A DNA stretch of 18,158 nt. It comes from Clostridiales bacterium (GTDB taxonomy: Bacteria; Bacillota; Clostridia; Oscillospirales; Acutalibacteraceae). Shown one piece after another: positions 6,569 through 11,739 of the stretch. Position numbers and translations under genes: made by a program. The stretch lies in assembly GCA_019418545.1 (NCBI GenBank), contig DYBQ01000015.1, positions 26,896 through 45,053 of the forward strand, in the 5' to 3' direction. Each line of letters starts with the position of its first letter. Position 1 is the stretch's first letter. Below the pieces are notes generated by a model. It was not told the origin of the DNA and did not search any database. It saw only the letters and a program-made list of their open reading frames with translations.

Positions 6569-6892
6569 CTTTCATCGCCTCCAATCTCTCCATCATCATG
6601 TCCACGGCCTCGTCTGTCAACGGGCGACCGCACATGGGGCAAAACTTCGGAACTCTGGTAGGATTCAATCGTTTGGGACTTCCTGGAGAATCGTTGTAAT
6701 TCATTTCAATTCGCACAAGGTTGATTTTGTGCTTTTCACAATACTCACAGCCCGCCCACGACTTCCCACCTGCTCCCGGCTGACGGGGCGGAGGGCGGAT
6801 ATAGCCATTCTGTGCGCCTCTTGGCATTTCTCTGTGTAGCATTCGTTGTCCGTGTACTGGATTAAAAACGCAATCGCTTCTTCCCGCGTCAT
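6561..6892 (-). pseudogene. Zinc-ribbon phage gene broken by a one-base frameshift
   Basis: ATG 6892 has an excellent ribosome site (AAAGGAGG, 7 nt) and encodes TREEAIAFLIQYTDNEC through AISALRPVSREQV, the usual N-terminal half of a very common clostridial phage zinc-ribbon family. The usual C-terminal half (CEYCEKHK, then FCPMCGRPLTDEAVDMMMERLEAMKDG) follows in the -1 frame. The switch falls at the G run near 6768-6776: CAG GTG GGA AGT reads on as SRGRAV, whereas one extra G would give QV-GKSWAGCEYC. Either a real deletion, a sequencing error, or (less likely) programmed frameshifting explains this. The C-terminal half has no ribosome site of its own. Confidence 0.75.
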
Positions 6893-6905
6893 GGCTGGAC
6901 CTCCT

Positions 6906-7013
6906 TTAAAAACCAAACTGATTACCAGCGCTGTACTTTTTCTTTGTAATGTCCTCTAAGTGATGCCGGATGATTTTCAGTTCCTTCAAAATTTCAATCA
7001 AAATCACTTTCAT
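6906..7013 (-). CDS. Tiny helical phage protein (35 aa)
   Basis: ATG 7013 overlaps the previous stop (ATGA) and has GGAGGGG 5 nt upstream. The 35-residue product starts KVILIEILKELKIIRHHLED and is a likely amphipathic helix with a Lys-rich tail; its stop TAA lies directly in front of, and partly within, the ribosome site of the next gene (TTTAAAGGAGG). The coupling on both sides supports translation. Function unknown. Confidence 0.65.
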   Translation of the reverse strand: MKVILIEILKELKIIRHHLEDITKKKYSAGNQFGF

Positions 7014-7450
7014 TTTATCCCCTCCAGCATCTCCATCTCCTCCGCACCAGATGGTCTAAACACTTTGTCTATTACGCCATTTTTGGCCAAGCGGGGGTAA
7101 AATTCTTTAAGATAGGAAACATATTCATCAGACACCTCAGATATTTTCCCAGAAACAATCAGATTGAAATCGTCTTTCCATTTTTCTGGTACGGAAAATT
7201 CATAAGTTGCGTATGTACTGTCATACTCATCGTCATAAGTTGTAATGAAATTAGGGTCATTATAAAGTTCCGCCTCCCCATATCCACAACCACGATTTCC
7301 CCCACCGACACGAGTATAAATGGCAATATTATTTCCACGGGTCACAAAGCAATCACGAAAACGTGGCCACTCATTCTGTTTTCGGCCAAGCATCGGCATA
7401 ATCAAAAGGCACGCAGGGCTAAAACCGTTAATCATGTTGTACAGGCTCAT
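7010..7450 (-). CDS. Conserved phage protein of unknown function
   Basis: 146 aa. The start SLYNMINGFSPACLLIMPMLGRK, the phrase PRFRDCFV and the core IYTRVGGGNRGCGYGEAELY are hallmarks of a family I recall from many clostridial phages, usually with acidic Asp/Tyr-rich repeats next to it (here NFITTYDDEYDSTYATYEF). ATG 7450 overlaps the previous stop as ATGA. No catalytic motif is evident. This is one of the best-conserved proteins of such accessory operons; its role is unknown. Confidence 0.85.
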   Translation of the reverse strand: MSLYNMINGFSPACLLIMPMLGRKQNEWPRFRDCFVTRGNNIAIYTRVGGGNRGCGYGEAELYNDPNFITTYDDEYDSTYATYEFSVPEKWKDDFNLIVSGKISEVSDEYVSYLKEFYPRLAKNGVIDKVFRPSGAEEMEMLEGIK

Positions 7451-7779
7451 AATATTTCCTCCAATTTCTTCATTTCACTTTCGCTCAGAATCGGCGCGCG
7501 TGTGTTCCAGGCGAGGCGGGCTTCTATGTCCGCGTCTTTATGATAGTATTCTTTTAAAGCCGATTCAGGCGCAGACGCAAGCACAGGGCTTTCTTTAGTC
7601 TGGAGATACCCAGGATAAGCCTTTGTTATTCCACAATCGCATCTGTATATTATCCACCTGTCGTAAACCGTTATCTCTGGAATTTTACCGCACCAAGAAC
7701 ACGGTACTATTATCCCCGCATCCGTCAGCCGCTTGGCTGCCTCATGGTTCCCTAGAAGGGCGCGCTTAATGTCGTCTAT
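7447..7779 (-). CDS. Lar-like zinc-ribbon phage protein, first gene of the long operon
   Basis: About 110 aa. The N-terminal DDIKRALLGNHEAAKRLTDAG, a zinc pair VPCSWCG with a later YRCDCG, and the C-terminal ARLAWNTRAPIL are typical of the Lar / restriction-alleviation-like zinc-ribbon group; anti-restriction activity is known for Lar itself but only a guess here. The start is uncertain. Family members recalled from memory begin at this DDIKRALLG position, where the codon is ATA (7779) with GAGG 8 nt upstream. The only in-frame canonical start is TTG 7860, which has no ribosome site and lies in a hairpin. The gene ends with an ATGA overlap. Confidence 0.7.
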   Translation of the reverse strand: MDDIKRALLGNHEAAKRLTDAGIIVPCSWCGKIPEITVYDRWIIYRCDCGITKAYPGYLQTKESPVLASAPESALKEYYHKDADIEARLAWNTRAPILSESEMKKLEEIL

Positions 7780-7847
7780 TTTTTGTTCCTCATGTTGTTT
7801 TAATATGTTTTTACGTGAATAAAATTGTTGTTTTATTTTCCATAGGG

Positions 7848-7870
7848 GCCGCCCCCACAAAGGGGGCGGC
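7848..7870. other. Strong GC-rich hairpin between divergent transcripts
   Basis: GCCGCCCCC (7848-7856) pairs with GGGGGCGGC (7862-7870), 9 bp around a 5-nt loop. Neither side is followed by a T run, so it is not a standard terminator. It separates the plus-strand promoter at 7889 from the minus-strand operon start at about 7779 and could be a leader structure or a transcriptional insulator (inference). Confidence 0.6.
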
Positions 7871-7888
7871 GGTATGAAAACGCCCGGA

Positions 7889-7917
7889 TTGAAAATAATC
7901 TCACTTTGTATTACAAT
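7889..7917 (+). promoter_or_regulatory. Sigma-A-type promoter of the small plus-strand transcript
   Basis: TTGAAA at 7889-7894 and TACAAT at 7912-7917 with an exact 17-bp spacer. Transcription would begin near 7924 and stop at the terminator at 8166-8192, giving an RNA of about 270 nt. Confidence 0.7.
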
Positions 7918-8045
7918 GCCGGTAAGCGATGCAGTTTTTATGGCAGGCGTGCAAACACAGCCTTTGGACGCACCAAAAGGGATTCAAGCTTCCGAAACCC
8001 GCACGATAGCTGCGGGGTCGCATAAAAGCGAAAGAGGGCGTTTGT

Positions 8046-8159
8046 ATCAGCCGTTATCAAAAGCTTATCGACACTTGCTCGTTTGCGAGCTCGCTGATCG
8101 CTATCGGCTACTTCCTTGTGGACGTATGCCACTGGTTGGCGAAGTTTGTGAACTGGTGA
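8046..8159 (+). CDS. Small hydrophobic peptide in its own transcription unit
   Basis: A 37-codon frame from 8046 to the TGA at 8159. The peptide starts SRYQKLIDTCSFASSLI and continues AIGYFLVDVCHWLAKF: one membrane-spanning stretch with a basic N-terminus. AAGAGGG (8032-8038) lies 7 nt upstream of an ATC codon; no ATG, GTG or TTG is available in frame, so the start (ATC, or a CTG near 8000) is doubtful. A promoter about 130 nt upstream and a terminator 7 nt after the stop make this a compact single-gene unit, as in type I toxin or small phage membrane protein genes. A long structured leader (CCCGCA...TGCGGG near 7998-8016) precedes it. Function unproved. Confidence 0.5.
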   Translation: MSRYQKLIDTCSFASSLIAIGYFLVDVCHWLAKFVNW

Positions 8160-8165
8160 GGGAGC

Positions 8166-8192
8166 CGGCCTGGGGTATCAGGCCGTTTTTTA
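8166..8192 (+). terminator. Rho-independent terminator of the small transcript
   Basis: CGGCCTG (8166-8172) pairs perfectly with CAGGCCG (8179-8185) around a 6-nt loop and is followed by TTTTTTA. It starts 7 nt after the peptide stop codon. Confidence 0.9.
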
Positions 8193-8281
8193 TTTTCACG
8201 GGCTGTTTTCATTTTGTTGAGTGGGGCGTGCGAGCTCACCGGCATGGTACGCATTGTAAAGAGGCGCGCCGGGGAGGCCCC

Positions 8282-8357
8282 TGGAGCCGGTGGCCGGATT
8301 CGAACCGACGAGGTGCTGACAAGAAATCAGCCGCTCATACCCTTGAATAGTTCCGGC
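8282..8357 (-). tRNA. Degenerate tRNA-like gene, anticodon position UCU, altered anticodon loop
   Basis: Exactly 76 nt ending in an encoded CCA. The T arm (GTCGG-TTCGAAT-CCGGC) and anticodon stem (GCTGA/TCAGC) are intact. The acceptor stem pairs only at 5 of 7 positions (GCCGGAA against CACCGGC), and the D stem is poor. The loop reads TTTCTTG, so positions 34-36 are UCU, while 37 and 38 are U and G instead of the usual purine-A. The acceptor ends, U73 and the CTGA stem recall tRNA-Thr, so it may derive from one. It is either a decayed tRNA, a phage tRNA with an altered loop, or the residue of an attachment site. Confidence 0.55.
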
Positions 8358-8586
8358 ATAAAACCGGGTGAAACCGAACTTCCCCAGATAGGGCGGCGCC
8401 ATGTGACGCCAAGTTTTTCATTGCCCAGTAAGGTTCATATGAAATGGAGCTTTTTTAAAGCGTGCGTGACCTTTTACCATGACGTTTTACAAAATGACAA
8501 AAATAAGCCTGTACACTGACATAAGACCTGACACAGTCCAATTTTCATCTTTTTTATGTAGGGCGGGCAATGCGGAAAGCGAGGAA

Positions 8587-9084
8587 TTACAGGTCTACCT
8601 CAAAGGTTTCGGTGAGGTTGACGGTATCGAGCGCAAGTTGCAAATTGGAGAGCTCGTCGCTTGCGGCCTTATACTCCTGCTGAGCTTCAGAGCTGTCATA
8701 GTTGCAGACTGTATACTCTGACACACCCTTATAGTTTGTGTGGCGCGCAAGAGGCGGCATATCCTTCATGCTTTGCATGCGCGATTTATATTCCGTGAGC
8801 ATGCGCATGCGCACAAGCGCCTCATCAACCGTATAGGAGAAACCCGGCACCTGTGTGGTGGTGTTAAAGCAGTTGATGGCGTGGCGCAGCTTGGCAATTT
8901 GATCGTTAATCTGACGAATATCGGCCTGCGTGGAGAGGAAGCTGTATTCCTTTTGAATGGGAGTTTCCCCCTCACAGTAGCTGGTTGTGCTGTTTTCACG
9001 CTCTGCGGACAGGAGACTGCCCAGCTGCTCTTTCAGGGAGCGGATGCGCTTATTGGCGGAAGCTGAAGTAAAAACGGCTTTCAT
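8587..9084 (-). CDS. Conserved helical protein of clostridial phages
   Basis: 165 aa from ATG 9084 (GAGGAGG 7 nt upstream). Predicted long helices (NKRIRSLKEQLGSLLSAE; ADIRQINDQIAKLRHAINCF), a loop TQVPGFSYTVDEALVRM, and the conserved-looking end SDELSNLQLALDTVNLTETF-EVDL. I recall close relatives with the same EYxxxNYD and DELSxLQxALDxVN motifs in Firmicute phages and genomes, similar in style to DIP1984-type helical proteins; no function is known. The start overlaps the stop of the HPr-like gene as ATGA, so the two form a pair located between two tRNA genes. Confidence 0.8.
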   Translation of the reverse strand: MKAVFTSASANKRIRSLKEQLGSLLSAERENSTTSYCEGETPIQKEYSFLSTQADIRQINDQIAKLRHAINCFNTTTQVPGFSYTVDEALVRMRMLTEYKSRMQSMKDMPPLARHTNYKGVSEYTVCNYDSSEAQQEYKAASDELSNLQLALDTVNLTETFEVDL

Positions 9085-9317
9085 TTTGGGGCCTCCTCTT
9101 TCAGATAGTTCTTCATCAGGCGGAACAGCGCCTCGTTTTCAGAGACGAGGTAGACGGGCTTTGAAAAATCGAGTGACCAGAGGCCGAGAAAAGTTTTGGC
9201 GTCTGCAATAACGCTACCGTCTTCATTGTGGAGGCCAGCCTCGGCATCAAGTGAGACAATGGCACGTTGGAGGCGCTGAATGTCCTGAATGGAATTGAGT
9301 AAGATTTGTTTTTTCAC
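9081..9317 (-). CDS. HPr-like fold protein
   Basis: 78 aa from GTG 9317 (AAAGGA about 9 nt upstream). The layout KKQILLNSIQDIQRLQRAIV, then DAKTFLGLWSLDFSKPVYLV and a C-terminal helix, follows the HPr (PTS phosphocarrier) fold, including the 'DAKSxxGxxSLDLSKP'-like strand-turn. The active-site His of true HPr is missing, so phosphotransfer is unlikely; such HPr-like proteins are frequent in Clostridia. It begins 32 nt downstream of the tRNA-Arg-like gene on the same strand, so it may share that transcript after tRNA processing. Confidence 0.75.
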   Translation of the reverse strand: MKKQILLNSIQDIQRLQRAIVSLDAEAGLHNEDGSVIADAKTFLGLWSLDFSKPVYLVSENEALFRLMKNYLKEEAPK

Positions 9318-9348
9318 GAACTAATTTCCTTTCAAAAATAAAGTGATG

Positions 9349-9428
9349 TGGCGCGCCCGGCAGGATTTGAACCTGCAGCCTTCCGTATAGAAAAACGGAT
9401 GCTCTGGCCTGGCTTGAGCTTCGGGCGC
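9349..9428 (-). tRNA. tRNA-Arg(UCU)-like gene with an 8-nt anticodon loop
   Basis: 80 nt with perfect acceptor stem (GCGCCCG/CGGGCGC), G73, encoded CCA, D stem GCTC/GAGC, T arm GCAGG-TTCAAAT-CCTGC and a 5-nt variable loop. The anticodon stem TCCGT/ACGGA is perfect but encloses eight bases, TTTTCTAT, instead of seven. A normal clostridial tRNA-Arg(UCU) loop would be close to TTTCTAA; here one T is inserted and position 38 is T. The decoded triplet may be UCU (Arg) or, with a shifted anticodon, UUC. Eight-base loops are known from +1 frameshift suppressor tRNAs. Confidence 0.85.
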
Positions 9429-9917
9429 ACACAGCGGGGCACTTCCCCGCGTGTGGATAAAAAGCCGCCTCAGCACAGCGCCTTGCACGCAGGCCTTGTG
9501 CAAAAAGCGCCGGATACCCGGCTGAAAAGCTGTTAGCGGCGTCAGCTTTTGCACTGCTGTTTGCCGGCGGCGGTAGCACCGGCTGCCCGGAGGGGCAAAG
9601 TGAATATAGCCCGCGGATTCGCCAACCAAACCGCAATTCTTCAGGGAGGTTCCCCCGCGGGATTGTGCTCAAAGCGCCCTGTGAAAACAGCGCCCTCTGC
9701 AGATAGGCGCCCAAACCTCCGGGCTGCAGGTTTATCTGCCCTTCCGGCAATCCAGGTTGGATGCCGTTGGGGCGTAGCTGTGCCGTCTCTCCGGCTGTCA
9801 CGTGTGATTGTAGAGTACGTTGCCCACCCAGTTCCCATGGATTAGGGGCCTGCCGGCGGGACGAATAGCCTTTGGCCGGAAGGAGATTCGCCCCTGTACG
9901 CTGCCAGCTTTGGCAAT
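9429..9917 (-). ncRNA. Candidate large structured noncoding RNA between tRNA genes
   Basis: About 490 bp between tRNA-Gly and the tRNA-Arg-like gene hold no credible ORF but many nested complementary segments: 9844-9849 with 9890-9895 (enclosing GAAT/ATTC and GCC/GGC), 9745-9754 with 9758-9766 (9 bp, one bulge), 9699-9705 with 9733-9739 enclosing 9714-9718 with 9728-9732, 9610-9616 with 9655-9661 (7 bp GC-rich), 9498-9505 with 9547-9554 enclosing 9509-9513 with 9518-9522, and 9428-9439 with 9445-9455 (11 bp). Position between phage tRNAs and size recall the ROOL and GOLLD large RNAs, but I cannot assign a class. The strand is taken from the flanking tRNAs. Ends are set only by those tRNAs. 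Confidence 0.5.
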
Positions 9918-9992
9918 TGGAGCAGATAACGGGAGTTGAACCCGCACAGGCCAGCTTGGAAGGCTGGTGTTCTACCATTAAACTACATCTGC
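9918..9992 (-). tRNA. tRNA-Gly(UCC)
   Basis: 75 nt with encoded CCA. Acceptor GCAGATG/TATCTGC, anticodon loop CTTCCAA (UCC, codons GGA/GGG), T arm CGGG-TTCAACT-CCCG. No abnormal loops. It is 4 nt from tRNA-Ile, so the two are processed from one transcript. Confidence 0.95.
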
Positions 9993-9996
9993 AGAT

Positions 9997-10074
9997 TGGT
10001 GCGCCCTTTGGGATTTGAACCCAAGGCACATGGCTTATAAGGCCATTGCTCTGACCTGACTGAGCTAAGGGCGC
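9997..10074 (-). tRNA. tRNA-Ile(UAU)
   Basis: 78 nt with encoded CCA. Acceptor GCGCCCT/AGGGCGC, anticodon stem ATGGC/GCCAT with loop CTTATAA, so the anticodon is UAU, reading AUA directly. Most bacteria read AUA with a lysidine-modified CAU tRNA, so a UAU tRNA is uncommon and fits a phage-supplied decoder. T arm CTTGG-GTTCAAA-TCCCAAA region is normal. Confidence 0.93.
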
Positions 10075-10078
10075 AAAA

Positions 10079-10171
10079 TGGATGGAGCAGCCGGATTCGA
10101 ACCGGCGGAGCAGAAAACTCTGCTGTATGACGGGGTCAAAGCCCGTTGCCTTACCGCTTGGCGATGCTCCA
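10079..10171 (-). tRNA. tRNA-Gln(UUG) with a long variable arm
   Basis: 93 nt with encoded CCA. Acceptor TGGAGCA/TGCTCCA shows the weak U1-A72 pair typical of tRNA-Gln; the D arm GCCAAGCGGTAAGGC and loop CTTTGAC (UUG, codon CAA) are also Gln-like. The variable region is 23 nt rather than about 5 and contains a perfect hairpin, AGCAGA-GTTT-TCTGCT, so the molecule has a class II shape normally limited to Leu, Ser and Tyr. T arm GCCGG-TTCGAAT-CCGGC is intact. It is the first tRNA of the cluster in transcription order. Confidence 0.9.
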
Positions 10172-10197
10172 ATATAAAAGAATTGTGCAGCTATGTA

Positions 10198-10212
10198 GCG
10201 GGAACTTCCCGC
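10198..10212. promoter_or_regulatory. Perfect 15-bp palindrome upstream of the tRNA cluster
   Basis: GCGGGAA-C-TTCCCGC, 27 nt upstream of tRNA-Gln. It lies directly after a TTGAAT (minus strand) that could serve as a -35 element, but no good -10 follows at 17 bp. It may be an operator or an RNA hairpin in the leader; the role is inference. Confidence 0.45.
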
Positions 10213-10213
10213 A

Positions 10214-10310
10214 TTCAAAATCGTTTACTTTTCTTTAGTTTATATTTTCTTATGCTTTTCTTTTTTCTTGGTATTACTCCCGTTCAAAATCGTATACTCT
10301 TCTTTAGTTT
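10214..10310. repeat. Pair of 28-bp direct repeats upstream of the tRNA cluster
   Basis: TTCAAAATCG-type units at 10214-10241 and 10283-10310 match at 26 of 28 positions and end in TTCTTTAGTTT; their starts are 69 bp apart. The spacer is T-rich (plus strand). They lie between the tRNA cluster and the truncated gene copy, so they may be promoters for a phage polymerase or regulator, or recombination relics. I see no third copy elsewhere in the window. Confidence 0.7.
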
Positions 10311-10366
10311 GGACTCCGGAATATCGATTGATTTCCGGAAACCGGACAATTTTTACAGCCTTTCAT
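10304..10366 (-). pseudogene. Truncated copy of the MKGCKNCP zinc-finger gene
   Basis: ATG 10366 (AGGAGG upstream, ATGA overlap with the preceding gene) encodes KGCKNCPV and then diverges into SGNQSIFRSPN before a TAA: 20 aa in all. The upstream flank and first eight codons match the start of the 104-aa gene at 5914, including the ribosome site. Similarity stops near 10341, immediately before the TCCGGAA...TTCCGGA inverted repeat (10315-10321/10333-10339), which marks a recombination junction. Confidence 0.7.
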
Positions 10367-10704
10367 TTGTCCTCCTTCCCCTCCGGCGGGCGGCGGTGGA
10401 ACACCCAATGCGAGATTTCCTTCACATCGTAAATACTACCGGCCGGTGTGATAATATGCCCATGCTGGCACAGACACCAGTACCCGTTTCCGCCCTCGAT
10501 GGGTTTGCAGGTAGCCCACACAGGACCATCCATCTCCCGCAGCTCCTCCATCGTCAGCGGATCGTTTGGCGGTGTGAGGGTGGGTGCGTTTCTCACAACA
10601 TTCAAGCATGCCTCGATTGCAGGGGTTTCTTCACCATCGGAAATGCTGTCAAGCCATTTTTCAAAAATTTTTTCAACGTATTCTGCGTCAGTCGCTCTTG
10701 CCAT
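10363..10704 (-). CDS. Phage accessory protein related to the 5911-6321 locus
   Basis: 113 aa from ATG 10704 (GGAG about 10 nt upstream). The N-terminal helix ARATDAEYVEKIFEKWLDSI, the acidic-helical middle with APTLTPPNDPLTMEELREMD, then VWATCKPIEGGNGYWCLCQHG with three Cys, and the end VFHRRPPEGKEDK. The PPEG-EDK tail and the following gene start repeat the arrangement at 5911-5914. Typical small protein of clostridial phage accessory operons; function unknown. It now sits alone between two truncated genes, so it may be a remnant cassette. Confidence 0.75.
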   Translation of the reverse strand: MARATDAEYVEKIFEKWLDSISDGEETPAIEACLNVVRNAPTLTPPNDPLTMEELREMDGPVWATCKPIEGGNGYWCLCQHGHIITPAGSIYDVKEISHWVFHRRPPEGKEDK

Positions 10705-10781
10705 CTTTCAGTATCTCCAATTTCTTTTTCTGTTGCCACTTCCTCCATTTGCTCAGGTACGGTTCTAGTATGCTGAGACAC
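10688..10781 (-). pseudogene. C-terminal fragment of a lost phage gene
   Basis: The frame ending at the TGA 10690-10688 reads SILEPYLSKWRKWQQKKK-LEILKDGKSD, a plausible protein end that overlaps the next start as in the intact gene pair at 6305/6321 (LKDGKAE). There is no start: the frame runs back into the stop region of the recombinase-like gene at 10782. The 5' part has therefore been lost, probably in the rearrangement that placed the 10782-12186 cassette here. Confidence 0.5.
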
Positions 10782-11723
10782 TTATTTGTGATAATAAAAC
10801 TTTCGCCATACAAAGAACTCTAAAAGCAACTTATCTGGAGCAGTTACATCGTCCAGGGACTTTTCTGTTTGAAGGATTCGATACATCTCGTGCCTGGGGG
10901 CATAACGGTCTGGGTCGTCTTTCGTTGCATCATAGACAGACGAGAACAAAGAGGAACGATAGATGTTTTTGGGAGTGAGATTTTCAATTTGTAACCGCAG
11001 GCCTTCCGGCGCATCGGACGGGAGCCTTGCAAGCATAGATTGTTTGAGAAAATAAGACATATTTCGAGCCGTTGGCCTTTTCCCGGACCTTTGGCCTGGC
11101 GGAATTAAATAGCCATCGTGCACAACAGGAGAGCGGTTGCCATTACTCATGACATACCATTGTTGCTGCATCACCTTTTTGGCGAGCGGCAACACCCGTG
11201 GAAATTTGACGGGTGCCCCGGCTATTGTACCGCGTTTAAAATCCACCTCGTTTTCTTTGAAAGACAGCACCTGGTGAACGGAAAACCTTTCCCATAAAAG
11301 ATAGAGGAAAAGCAGCTTTCGCATATAGTCGGAATCGGAATATGGCTCTGATTCCATCTCGGGGAAAAGCAGCAGCATTGCCTCGTCAAACACCTGATAA
11401 GACGGAAACATCGCACGAATAATTTTACTTTCAGGAGTAACAACAGCCGCCGCCTTAAATGGCCGGAAAACCGCCATGGTTTCTTTTGGGATCAGCCCTT
11501 TTTCATATTTATATTGGACAAAACCATTGACTGCTGAGCATACCATGGCAATAGAGCGAGTGCCCGCCTTGCTGTTTTCAAACAAACTGTTGAACTGTGC
11601 TTGTGTGAATTTTTCTATGGGGACGCCATACTTTTGTTCAGCCTTGTCCATCTGCTCAAAAATCAGCTCATTCAGCGCCGAAGTATTAGAGATGGAAAGA
11701 TACTGTTGTTTGAGAATGTCCAC
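10782..11723 (-). CDS. Tyrosine-recombinase-fold protein, possibly MrpR-like phage repressor
   Basis: 313 aa from GTG 11723 (AGAGGTG a few bases upstream). The N-terminal half is a SAM-like core-binding domain (QMDKAEQKYGVPIEKFTQAQ, then SIAMVCSAVNGFVQYKYEKGL). The C-terminal half resembles the recombinase catalytic fold (RKLLFLYLLWERFSVHQVL, then KENEVDFKRGTI), with one Arg in the expected place, but I cannot find the full R-H-x-x-R-Y set. That pattern fits the SPbeta MrpR (YopR) group of recombinase-like repressors of the lytic cycle; a divergent integrase is the alternative. It lies 16 nt after the MazF-like gene and shares its promoter. Confidence 0.65.
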   Translation of the reverse strand: MDILKQQYLSISNTSALNELIFEQMDKAEQKYGVPIEKFTQAQFNSLFENSKAGTRSIAMVCSAVNGFVQYKYEKGLIPKETMAVFRPFKAAAVVTPESKIIRAMFPSYQVFDEAMLLLFPEMESEPYSDSDYMRKLLFLYLLWERFSVHQVLSFKENEVDFKRGTIAGAPVKFPRVLPLAKKVMQQQWYVMSNGNRSPVVHDGYLIPPGQRSGKRPTARNMSYFLKQSMLARLPSDAPEGLRLQIENLTPKNIYRSSLFSSVYDATKDDPDRYAPRHEMYRILQTEKSLDDVTAPDKLLLEFFVWRKFYYHK

Positions 11724-11739
11724 GTGGCACCTCTTTTCG

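Noticed and set aside
7998..8016. CCCGCA...TGCGGG hairpin as a minus-strand terminator
   Set aside because: Only a three-base T run follows on the minus strand; it fits better as a leader structure of the plus-strand transcript.
8214..8281. Possible plus-strand tRNA (AGCTCA... and GGTA-like D-loop)
   Set aside because: No T arm or CCA at the required distance.
7874..8350. 158-codon plus-strand frame
   Set aside because: It reads through a perfect terminator and into the antisense of a tRNA-like gene. The other frame, with the hydrophobic peptide ending just before the terminator, fits the signals better.
8358..8586. 229-bp gap between the degenerate tRNA and the helical protein gene
   Set aside because: I looked for RNA genes, terminators and small frames on both strands and found no convincing feature; it may be decayed sequence.
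9247..10218. 323-codon minus-strand open frame across the tRNA region
   Set aside because: It runs through four intact tRNA genes and the inverted-repeat region; the openness reflects high GC, not coding.
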